From Rhizophagus irregularis (taxonomy: Eukaryota > Glomeromycota > Glomeromycetes > Glomerales > Glomeraceae): a DNA stretch of 64,000 nucleotides. A model generated the notes under the pieces. It did no database searches. It was given only the letters and a program-made list of their open reading frames with translations, and was not told the DNA's origin. The translations under genes and the position numbers were made by a program. Positions 1-10,508 of this stretch are shown here, piece by piece (within the stretch, counting starts at the first letter, position 1; each line of letters begins with the position of its first letter). The stretch spans positions 2,992,001 to 3,056,000 of the forward strand of contig NC_089458.1 in NCBI RefSeq assembly GCF_026210795.1. The letters are read 5' to 3'.

Positions 1-769
1 AGTTCCCGAGAAACCAAATGCAGCATTATTATCACTTTATGGACATATTTTGGCATGTGCCAGAAGTTATGTCGGTGCAATTGGTAAGTTGTTATTAATG
101 CTCGGTTCATTTCACATACATAATATGTTTGAAATTGACTGGAAAAATCTATCTGTTTTCAGGATACTATTCTCGTGCGTATTCGGTTAAACCAAAAGAT
201 CCATTAATTAGTTTGTCGATGGGACTTGCATATATGCATCGGTCTATGCAAAGAATAAGTGATAATCGACATTTACAAATTATGCAGGTCTTTAAAAATA
301 TCAATTTTGTAAATGTATTACCTTTTTTCAAAATAATAATTAAAATTTCTTTTATATTAGGCATTTACATTTTTGTATAATTATTACGAACTGAAAGAAA
401 GAAACCAAGAGGCTGAATATAATCTCGGAAGAGCTTTTCATGAACTTGGTTTATATCATTTAGCTGTGCCTCATTATGAAAGATGCTTAAAGTTACCTTC
501 CCTTCAGCAAGTTTTCAGAGAGCAACATGAGAAGGTAAAGTAATAAATTACCAATAAATAAATAAAATATATGTATTTTTTAAACTAATTTTTTAAAATT
601 TATAAAGGGTAAATCATCCGAAAATCTTTCCGAAGAATGTCCCGTCGAGGATGATGATGACCCTACAAGCCTTAGAAGGGATGCGGCATATAACTTATCA
701 ATGATTTATGTGGGAAATGGATCTCCTGGCTTAGCGGCAGTATTATTAAGACAATATTGTACTATATGA
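1..769 (+). CDS. TFC4: TFIIIC subunit TFC4/GTF3C3, C-terminal part (5' truncated by window edge)
   Basis: TFC4 (tau131 in yeast, Sfc4 in fission yeast, GTF3C3 in human) is the TPR-rich TFIIIC subunit that recruits TFIIIB to RNA polymerase III genes. Four exons can be read: 1-83, 163-287, 361-534 and 608-769. The phases join without a break and end at TGA 767-769. The last two exons carry the conserved family tail: a TPR-like stretch around AEYNLGRAFHELGLYHLAV, then LRRDAAYNLSMIY and a C-terminus of the form LLRQYCTI. This matches the GTF3C3 C-terminus as I know the family. An acidic insert (EDDDDP) lies before the last TPR. The N-terminal acidic region and most TPRs lie outside the window. 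Introns are 73-79 bases with GT-AG ends. Confidence 0.88.
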
Positions 770-1688
770 TTAATCCTAATTAATTACATGTTAAAATTAG
801 CGAAAAAAAAAAGTTTAGTTTTATCAACTAATACATATTTATTTAATATTAAAGATATACACAACTTTATTAATAAATATTAGCAAATAAAATTTTAATA
901 TCAGTGAGTGACAATCGATCGGTTCTGCAGTATATCAAATAGTATGGCACAGCATTAATAACTTTAATGGATAATAACTGATAAGTGATAAATAAATCTA
1001 TAATAAAATTTGGAAAAGTTGAGCGTGTGTGATCATTAATTCGGGATTCTAATAAAAAATTTTTTAGTATCCTTAATATTCATTTGTGCTAAAGAAATTT
1101 GTTTTCAAATGATCGGGGCTCATGAAAACCTATCACAATTTTTTTTAAAAGCATTGTAATGTTGGTTATCAATTGAATTTCTGATCATTGCTAAAATTAG
1201 TATAAATTAATTTAACATGTTCACATGTTTCTTGTCAATTATACATGATTTGTTAACTCATTTTTAGATAAATATCTAAAAAATTTTCGAAAAAAGGTTT
1301 AAAGGCCCTTTTTTTTTTAATTTAATACAACAATTAAAAACGAATGTACCATATGAGAGATTAAATTATATGAGACCTTTGAGGCTATGACGAAATTTCA
1401 AAATAAAAGAGAAATATCACGTGTAAGTAGTTAAGAGAAATTACATTGTTGATTTCAACGGTTTTGTTCTTTTATATATCACGAATGTTGGATTAAAAGT
1501 ATATGTTCAATCATAACAATAATATCAAAAATAGAAATAATTAACAATTGTTACATTTTGGTGCGAAAATTCTGCATGCACAATGTCTGGAAGATATCAT
1601 AAATAAATATTGTAAAATATTCTAAATGTCGCAACGTTCAATAAAACTATTTTTTTGATTATAAAAGAAAGGTTTTGTATCCTTCGTC
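770..1688. other. Intergenic region between TFC4 and the 1005-residue gene
   Basis: AT-rich sequence without a supportable gene. It should contain the TFC4 3' untranslated region and the promoter of the following gene, but I see no clear TATA or other named site beyond generic AT-rich runs. Confidence 0.6.
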
Positions 1689-4600
1689 ATGCAAAACTTG
1701 AATGATAACGACAAATCTTTATCTATAGCGGACAACGAGAATATTACTAGTAACCCAAGTGAAACCATAAAACTACCCGAAAAAAACTCTACAGATACAG
1801 CTTTGAACTTAGACTCCGATTTTAAAAATATAGATTCAACTGAAGAGCCACCTATTCCCGATAGTTCTTCCTCTGCTTCATACCAACCAACTTCAGTAAC
1901 ACCACCAACACCAGCAATGACGGTTACAACGAAAGCAACTACAACTTCTACCACAACGACGATTTCGAGACAACCAGATAAAAAATCTAAATATGGCTTT
2001 ATATCTAACTTACTAAGTAGCAACAGTTCTTCCAATTCTGTGTCTACAACGTCGTCTGGTACAGATGTTTCGAAAAAAAAATCAAGTTCAATGGACTCTG
2101 GAATTAGATTCAAGTTATTTAAGTCTTGGAATAATAATACACAAGATAATGAATATAAGAGTATAGAAAAAGCCTTGGCGAGGTATGATAAAATTAATTT
2201 TAAAGTCATTTATGTTTTCAAAAATTGATATTAAAAAACATTGCAGATTTCAATCCAAGGATCGTCATAAAGTGGATGTTATAAAATCAGTTTTAATTCC
2301 TTGGCTCAAAAAATATATAACAAGTAAATAATTCGTCTTTTCCTCGTTATTTTGCTTTATATTATAGTTAATAAAAACATTCTTTATAGTAAACGCAACA
2401 GACAAAGGTTTACAACATGGCCGAGTCATTTTGTTAAAGTGGTTCGTAATTTATATATAATATTTTTGTTTTTTTTTAGAATGTGAAACTGGAATTGATT
2501 TATTTTATTTTTAAAGGTGGAATATATTAATTTCAAATCTACCTAATGCGGCGTATACAGATCGAACCCTTTATTTTGAATGTATTTTATCGTTAATGAC
2601 TAGGTATTCATATTAGAATATATTATCGCTGGTTATTTTGATCTATTTTAGTAACAAATAATTTATTTTTAAACAGAAACGAGTTTGAATTTTTCGGCAA
2701 GTTTATAAGTTTAAATTTATATTTTATTTATTTTATTTAAACAAAGTTAATTATATATGTATTAATTGAATATTAATTATACAGACCGGATAGGATCAAT
2801 TCCTCAACTTGATACTGCAGACACATACATGGAAATTCCTATTAATACCATAATAACATATCGTGCTGCTTTAATGTCAACTTTACATTACGCGATTGAT
2901 AGACTTAATCAAAAAGGCGTTTACTCGAACGTAATTTCATTTTGTGCGCGTGTTTTAGGTAATGATAAAGGTCGCAATGTTTTAATCAGTTTTTCGACTC
3001 TTATTTATTATTTTTATCTTTATTTTATTCAGCTTTATGTTTTTTCAAAATTCCTGGTGTTGGATTTGCTTTATTGCAAGCATTGCCGGTAAGTAAATCA
3101 CACATCAAGCGAATACTAAAGGAGACAGCCGGTGAAGAAGATTCTAGGTAAATTTTATTTTACATTGCGTGACGATGATGACTTTTTTGATTTTTTTTTT
3201 TAATATTTAATTTGTTTATTAAATTAAAATAAAAAAAAAACAGTCCCGAACGTATGAAAGAACAGAACGAAAAAATTTCTGCTTTGTTTCCAGAACATTT
3301 AAAAATTTTGTGCTTCTTAAATTTAAGATCATGGTGGCGACAGTTTGAAAATGCAAAACGTATTTGGGGTGAGCCACCTATAGAAATGAGTGGTAATTGG
3401 ATAAGGCGGTAAGGATACATCATATGTTAATGGTTTAACCAATAATAATTTGTTTACTTATACTTATTTTGATATTATAAGTTGGCAGAGTGACGATAGT
3501 GAATTGTTCTTTTCGTTCTATAAATACTATCATGTCGTGCTTAAATCTTACCTCGCGTCGCATTTCACTCGATCGGTCAAAACTGCGACTCCACCGTTTG
3601 AGTTTATTACTGCACCGGGTTATATTCATCTTGCATCATTTTTCCTTCTCAAGATTGAATCTCTTATCCATCGTAATATTCATACGATCACGACAGTGAT
3701 TCAATTTGAACATCCAAGAGGAGGCGGAAATACAAATAGTGTTATACAAGGAGGTAATGGAATATCAAATGGAATGAATCCTAATGCAACGGCTATTGGA
3801 ATGGGTTCGATTACAAACACTAGCATTGACGGTGGTATAGTAGCTAATGCAGAAGCAAACGGAAGTGTAGCTTTAGGGGGAGGAGTTACTGTTGGTGCAA
3901 TAGGCGTCAATAGTGGGAAACCAAAGGTTTTGGAGATGGCGGGCCGACGTTTTGTTGAAACTATGGTTTCTATTGTCGACAATGGGTTTTTCCAAGAAAT
4001 GTGTAACATTTGGATTAAAGCTGTAGTTAAGAAGACAAATATGTATGATGTGGAAGGCGTATTTTGTAAGTATTATTTTTGTTTGGTTGTATAGTTTATG
4101 CTTTTTTGAGGAAAATTTTGAGGTTGTCACTTATTTGTAATGTTCGTCTGTAGGTCTATTAGATTTTATTGATACGTTAATTATTGAATTGGATAATAGG
4201 TATTTATTTCGGATTCGTAATGCAAAGTTAATAATAGCTATTAATAACACATTACATAATTTATGCTTTTTTTATTAGGGACAATATTATTTCTTCAGAA
4301 TCTATGATTTCACATTCGGTTAGCTTAGATAACACAGAAAGTTCTCGATTCATTGCACCAAATCTCATAAACATACTTGATGTCCCTTTTTATATTTCCC
4401 TTATTAAACTACTACTCGAACAATCAGACCATTCCATTACCATTCTAAGAACAATAAGCTTTATTTATACGCACTTTTTCCTTTTAACGTCACAAGCCGC
4501 TTACCTTAAACAATTAGTTAAAGAAATACTTTTGGACGAGATGTTTGAAATATTATTTTGTCATTGGTCAAGAAATGTCAGAATATATTATATGCGTTTA

Positions 4601-5556
4601 TTAGTATGGCGTTTAGGAAGAATTGGAGGTGGAGTCGGAAAGCATGATGATAAAAAAGAAGAAGTTAATGACAGTGGTATAATTATTGAGGATAATGAAG
4701 AAATAGTTATTGAGTAAGTGAATAAACATTTTTAGTTTATTTAAATTTACTTAAAATGTAAATAAGTAAATAAACAATTATATATTCTCTTTTTAGTATT
4801 TTAGTCGCATTGCAAAGTCGTCTAGAAAATGTGCGACAGTATCACGAATTTCTATCCAATTATACAGGAGACATGAGGGATATAGAACAAGCTTTTAAAG
4901 CAAAACTGGCTGAACCAACTGTTGAATCAATTACTGAATCAACGGTTGAAGGCAATTCAAACAAAGCTGATAGTAGTAATAACGAAGAAGTGCAAAATCA
5001 GCAAATAGTTGAGCCTCGGAATATTTCTTCTTCTTCATCCGTTTTATCTGTCTCGACTTCGACTTTATCATCGTCTTCACCAAACAAGAACCGCAGGTCG
5101 AGACTGTCATTTAAGGAATTCGCTGCATTACAACAATCGTCTGGCAAAGAAATGTCGACAGCGGCGTGTTTTGTCCGTTGGATTTTTCCAAATGGATCAC
5201 ACAGATCTTCCGGCTCTCACAAATCGAATCAAAAACAAATATCGTCTACGTTGACAACAACACCACAAATTCCTACACGCATAAGAAGTAAAGCAATGAT
5301 ACAGCCCTTAGCAAGGCAGTATGCTACTCATAGACATACTTATGCAGGAAAAGCGATTGTAGAGTACGAAGCTGTTAATCAAGAATATGCTGAATGGTGT
5401 GCACAAATTGCAATTATTGAAAAAGGAAATTTAGGCGATGGTAATGGTGTCAATAATAACATTGAAACAAATTCTATGACGGTCAGATTCCCAGGTTTGG
5501 CAGTGGAATATCCGAAATATTTTGGAAATGGGTTCGGAAATTCTCCATTGATGTGA
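1689..5556 (+). CDS. Large 1005-residue fungal protein, candidate DUF1765 family, 12 exons
   Basis: Twelve exons join to exactly 3018 bases: 1689-2182, 2247-2323, 2390-2438, 2517-2603, 2677-2708, 2785-2958, 3033-3147, 3244-3408, 3482-4065, 4154-4199, 4279-4713, 4797-5556. The first ~150 residues are Ser/Thr-rich and probably disordered. Residues from about 170 on are helical and hydrophobic, with the marked motif RRWQSDDSELFFSFYKYYH near residue 400. A Gly/Asn-rich insert lies at roughly 475-545 and a Ser-rich stretch near 820-860. The helical core and the SDDSELFF motif remind me of the fungal DUF1765 proteins, whose molecular role is not known to me. That family call is from memory and tentative; the gene structure is firm. 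Two oddities: intron 3 begins GTGGTT, and exon 5 is only 32 bases. No signal peptide or obvious membrane segment stands out. Confidence 0.8.
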
Positions 5557-5899
5557 GATCGAATCATCATTATAAACATTGTAAATTTATTTTTTTTATT
5601 TTACTTTTTTCTATTTTTTTTAATTTTATTTATAGAACATTTTTTTTTATTTAATATTATTGTTTTAAAATTCAGAGTTCACAAAAATTTTAGTTAAATG
5701 AGGACGGGAAAAAATGTATTTATATTCATAGACTAAATAATTATAAATTTTTTTTTTTATGTTTCAACAAAAAAATAACTAAATTAAAACAAAAAGATTT
5801 TTAAACTAAAATATTTCAAATATATATATTATTTATTAAAAATTAGCTGCGGAACATCATTTAAAATTGACATAAAAGTATGATTATTTTTGATTATCA
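5557..5899. other. Short intergenic region upstream of TRM6
   Basis: 343 bases rich in T and A runs separate the stop of the large gene from the TRM6 ATG. They must hold one gene's 3' end and the next gene's promoter. No specific motif is recognised. Confidence 0.6.
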
Positions 5900-8113
5900 A
5901 TGAATAAACATCCGAAAAACATGTCTGCAGTAAGTCAAATTACTGAAGATATTATTATTAAAAGTGAAGAGAATCAAGAAGAACGTGAAGAACAAGATAC
6001 TTCTTTGATTCTTGATAACCAATATATATTTATACAATTGCCAAGTGGCAATATAAAAGTTGTTAAACTTCAGAAGGATACGTGAGTGTGTATCCTCTTT
6101 TTGGTTTATTATGATAAACTTTTAGAATCAATTAATTCTATTAAATGTGAATATTACAGTAATGTATCATTAGGAAAATTCGGGACTTTTCATTCGAACG
6201 GTATAATAGGACGACCATTTGGACATTCTTATGAAATTTATGATAATTATCAAGTAAAAGTTATTAAAAATGTTGCATTCTATGAAGTTGGTAAGATAAT
6301 ACAAGACTCTTTGAAAATTATTTTCGCATTTTTACTATATTTTTTTAATAAATATATTAATAAGATGAAACGGATGCTAATAACAAAGAAATATTGGACG
6401 ATCCGTCTAAACAAAAATTGTCTTATCAAGAGATCGAGAAGTTGAAAAAGCAGGGATTAGAAGGACAGGTGAAAAAATTTATCCTACAACTTATGATTAT
6501 TTTTGTTCGTTATTTATCTTACTATAATAATATATATTTGATAGGATATTATTAAAAAAATGGTAGAAGGTCATTCAGCCTTTGATCAAAAGACCGAATA
6601 TTCTAAAGCAAAATATATTAAACGAAAGGAAGCAAAGTAAATCGTAACGAAATATTCTCGTTCGGAAATTCATTTTCACGAGGTCTAATACCTTATACTT
6701 TTAGATTTTCACGAGTTTTCACACCAATAAACCCTACATTATATTCTGTTTGGGAATATTTTTTCTCCAAGAATCCTGGCAAAATAAGGTTAACATCTTA
6801 ATAACTAAATTTGGTAATTAAAAAATTCAGTTAATAAACATTTGATTGATTATGATTAGGGATATGAGAATAGATACACTATCTCAGATATTATCTTTGG
6901 CAAATGTACGAGCATATACAAAGATGCTTGTGGTGGATGACACGCAAGGACTTGTTATTACAGGCGTTATGGAAAGGTTAGGAGGTATGTTTATTTAAAG
7001 TTATTTCGTTTATTTAAAAAACATACTGATATTCTCGATTCAAATTACATAGGTTATGGTATAGTACTTGGTATTCATGACGGTGAAAATCATAATTATG
7101 ATATCGTGAGATATATGAATTTTTCGAAAAAAATTCATGATTCATTATTGACATTATCTTGGCAACAGGTATTCAAGGAGGAGATACAAGGTTAGGAAAT
7201 AATAAATATCTTAATCCCGAAATATTTGTTTCAAAATTGGTAAATTAATTAAAACTATTTTCCAGCTCCTTTTAATTATCAAGATGAATCAACTTTATCG
7301 GAAAAAGATTTAAAATATTATCTTCGAAGGAAGGTAAATTATGAACGAATAAGAGATACAAGAGAAATTTTATGGAGAGGTGAATTTGACGGGTAATTAT
7401 ATAATGAATTCATTTTGTTATATTTAAATATGACAAATAACTGACGATTTACCTCAACTAAACTTTAGATTGATAGTAGCAAGTCAATACCAACCTGAAT
7501 CTATTTTAGAAACACTAATGCCTTATGTATCCGGATCAAGACCAATTATTATCTATCATATAAATAAAGAGGTTAGGTTTAATAAAATGCCACAATAGTT
7601 TATTATTTTATTTATTTATTTATTTTTGCTTTTTTGTGATTTCGATTGAAATCTTAAATAATATTATAGGTATTGATTAATGCGTGTGTATATATGAAAA
7701 TATCCAAAAAGTTTTTGAATCCACAAATTACTGAGAGCTGGTTGCGTCAATATCAAGTAATTATCTATCATATACCGTATATTATTAAATTATCATGTCT
7801 GTTGACTTCTTTATTGAACCTTTAGGTTTTGCCTGGAAGGATTCACCCTTCAATGTCAACAAGCGGAGGCGGAGGATATTTATTGCACGCGACTCATATA
7901 GTAATTAATGAATCTCTTCCTACTCCTATACCTTCTTATATGAAACAAAAAGATACTTTGGAAGAGCTTAATAAATCTGATTTTTGTAACAATAATTCAA
8001 TTGACGAAACTGTAAAAATAGAAAGTTTAGACCAAAATGTTACAAGTGAAAATCATTTGGTAAACAGTGAAGAATTGCAAGAAGCAGAAAATAAAAGAAT
8101 TAAATTAGAATAG
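5900..8113 (+). CDS. TRM6: tRNA (adenine58-N1)-methyltransferase non-catalytic subunit TRM6/GCD10
   Basis: Trm6/Gcd10 pairs with the catalytic Trm61/Gcd14 in the nucleus to make m1A58 in the T-loop of tRNAs, including initiator tRNA. Eleven exons total 1461 bases (486 residues): 5900-6081, 6160-6290, 6365-6468, 6545-6636, 6705-6788, 6860-6984, 7053-7190, 7266-7392, 7469-7571, 7670-7756, 7826-8113. Family features seen: IGRPFGHSYEI in the N-terminal barrel, KKMVEGHSAFDQKTEYSKAKY before the fold-like domain, PTLYSVWEYFFSKNPGKIRDMR, MLVVDDTQGLVITGVMERLGG, and the C-terminal MSTSGGGGYLLHATHI. As expected for Trm6, the domain keeps the methyltransferase shape but shows no obvious SAM-binding GxGxG. 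Start: ATG 5900; ATG 5924 is a possible alternative. The gene converges on the copper-fist gene. Confidence 0.93.
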
Positions 8114-8640
8114 ATATTGAAATATTGTAATTTGAATAAAATATTTTTTTGCGGATCACAAATGATAACCATGCAAGTTCGTGTGAATTTAGATTAGATG
8201 GCTGATACTAATATAATCTCATTGACAAAGTACTGGTACTGAATCACAATGCTATTCCATAACAAGAATACAAACTAATATTAAATCAATAAAAATGTTA
8301 TGCAATCATAATTATTGCATTTTCCTGGACTTCAGGCAAAAATCCCTCATAAATGAATAAGTGTGACGGCAAAAATCCCTCAAAATAATTAAATAACCTC
8401 ATTATTACCACATGATGATAACTTTTTTTTGGGGGAACTTTTAAATTATTTTTTTTCTTTAATAAATACGATTCTCTTTAAGACAAACATATATGGATAT
8501 ATTAAATATTTTATGTACCTTAAACTATTACTTATTTGTTGTTAACATAATTATAATACTGCATATAACTTTTTTTTTGGTATTTTTATAATATAAATTT
8601 CTCTTACATATAAATGAGAATCTCATAAAAAAAAATGTCC
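8114..8640. other. Convergent 3' intergenic region
   Basis: This lies between the stops of TRM6 (+) and the copper-fist gene (-), so it should hold both polyadenylation regions. It contains two direct copies of GGCAAAAATCCCTCA (about 8335-8350 and 8368-8383), 33 bases apart, of unknown meaning. No coding sequence is seen. Confidence 0.5.
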
Positions 8641-10010
8641 CTACTTTAACAAATATTCTGTTTTTTTTTAAAAAAAAAAAAAATTCGAGTTAGTTTGTAG
8701 GGAGAAAAAATTTTTTTTATATATAAAATTAACATACCTTCACACAAATTTTCTAAACAATCCGCACATTCAGTATCTAACTTTTGACAACCACAACCAC
8801 ATAATAATACACCATCTTCATCCCTAATTTTCTTGTGTTCAGGCTGGGTGATCTCATGATGAGAAGAGCAACAACTCGATGACAAACTATTCGATGATAA
8901 ATTATTGTAAGAATATTCAACGTTGACTCTTTTTGCATGAGTATCACAGCCTGAACATTTGCAACCTGGACCACATCTACAAATGGGCATCATTGTTGGC
9001 GAATTATTACCTCCACAACAACTTCTATCAGTCATATTTGTAGAACAACTTTGAAATGAACTATAAATTTTGTTAGCTAAATCGGTAGATGTACTACGAC
9101 AAATTTCTTTACCTAAAATTCCACTTTGGTCATAAGATTTAAAATCCGTATCATCCTCATCATTATATGAATATCCTGACTCTAATGGAGCAGTACTTGC
9201 AAAAGGACTACTACCTTTTTCAACAGAAGAATTAATATGTTTTGAATACCCTCCACCATTATTATTCAAAGAAGTCGTGAAACGTAATTGTGGGTTGACA
9301 CTTTTGCCTTTTGCACTATTATCATAACCGTGAATATATTGATGTTGGTTTAGATTAGCAGAAATAGGTGGTAATGTATAAATTGCAGTTTGAGCTGATG
9401 TGGGCAAATGAGATGAATCATTGTTATTAACAGATGTGTCTGATGTCGGGTTAGAATATAGCATATCGGATGAATCTAAACGACAGCAGATACATTTTGC
9501 TCCAGTTAAGCATTGACATGGGTTCAGCAATGCTTCCACAGAAGTCTTAGATCTTGAAGCGGGCCGATATTCGTCATCAGCTGAAATTCCTTGTGGTAAA
9601 ACTGCAACAGCTTGAGGTTGCGACAAACTCGCTGATTAAAATATATGTAATTCATGGTTAATATGGTTAATATATGAATAAAATAATAAATTAAATCAGA
9701 AAAAGATTACCGACATTCTTCCTTTTTCTTTTCGTTACAATTACATTTCACATGAATTTTTTGAGTTTTACGAAGTTCGCGGCAATGTGAACACTGAGTT
9801 ATAGGTCGACCTTTCCTTTTAATAACAAAAAGTGCACGGTCAGAGTGCTGGCAAGCAGTAGATCGATGACCTTTAATGCACGTTGCACTATTTTAGAGAG
9901 GAAAAAAAACAAAATAAGCTCAAAAAATGATTTTGTAAGAAATAAATAAATAAATAAAAAATAAATCAAATTATATACCAAGCATATTTAACACCGTCAA
10001 TGAAAACCAT
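8641..10010 (-). CDS. Copper-fist transcription factor (MAC1/CUF1/ACE1 type), 371 residues
   Basis: Nuclear copper-responsive regulator. Four exons on the minus strand, 10010-9979, 9887-9711, 9627-8738 and 8657-8641, give 1116 bases. Residues 1-50 form a textbook copper fist: MVFIDGVKYACATC, zinc ligands C11, C14, C23 and H25, the minor-groove motif KGRP at 36-39, then QCSHCRELR. Downstream come Cys clusters: CQCLTGAKCICC near residues 107-118, a CxCx3CxCx2CxxH cluster near 286-300 that resembles the copper-sensing REP motif of MAC1/CUF1, and CGCGC near 346-350. The middle is Ser/Asn/Gly-rich. MAC1/CUF1 proteins activate copper uptake genes when copper is scarce, while ACE1 proteins activate detoxification when it is in excess. 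The REP-like cluster favours the first, by inference. The third exon uses the distal of two AG acceptors, and the 17-base last exon is the least certain part. Confidence 0.92.
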
Positions 10011-10508
10011 TTCTACAGCAAACCCGAAAGGGTGAACTCCGCACTATGGCGGTTAATAGCTAAATAATAAAATACCTCAGTTAATAGTAAAAAATGAAAT
10101 CAAATAAGATATCGAATAAATTATATACAAACCAAAAGTTTGCAATAAGAAATAATTCTACTTAGAAGGAGCTTTTAAAGAATTTCAGTAGAAATGGCTT
10201 TGGTGGCAACGTACAGAAAAAGCCCTATTTTTGACATCATCGATTTTTTATAATCATAAAAAAAAAACTAATGCCGATTCCGATTCACTGGCCAATAAAA
10301 TTTCAACAATACGATAATACAAGTACATAAAATAGACGTTCGGAAAATTAATATCTAGTAATGTTTGACGTGAATTTGCGAAGAGAGTTTGATTCGTAAA
10401 CTCTAAAAATATTAATTATTAGTAAAAAATTTATTATAATACAATACTTTTAATGTTTTTAAACATTACCCAAGATCCTTTTTTGTAATTCAGAATCGGT
10501 CTCAACTT
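10011..10508. other. Upstream region of the copper-fist gene
   Basis: No coding sequence is seen. This should hold the copper-fist promoter, reading leftward. I did not find a convincing copper-response element. Confidence 0.5.

Noticed and set aside
1622-2209. 195-codon minus-strand open frame
   Set aside because: Antisense shadow of exon 1 of the large gene; the plus-strand exon joins eleven others in frame.
3701-4009. Pro-rich minus-strand frame
   Set aside because: Shadow of the Gly/Asn-rich insert of exon 9 on the plus strand.
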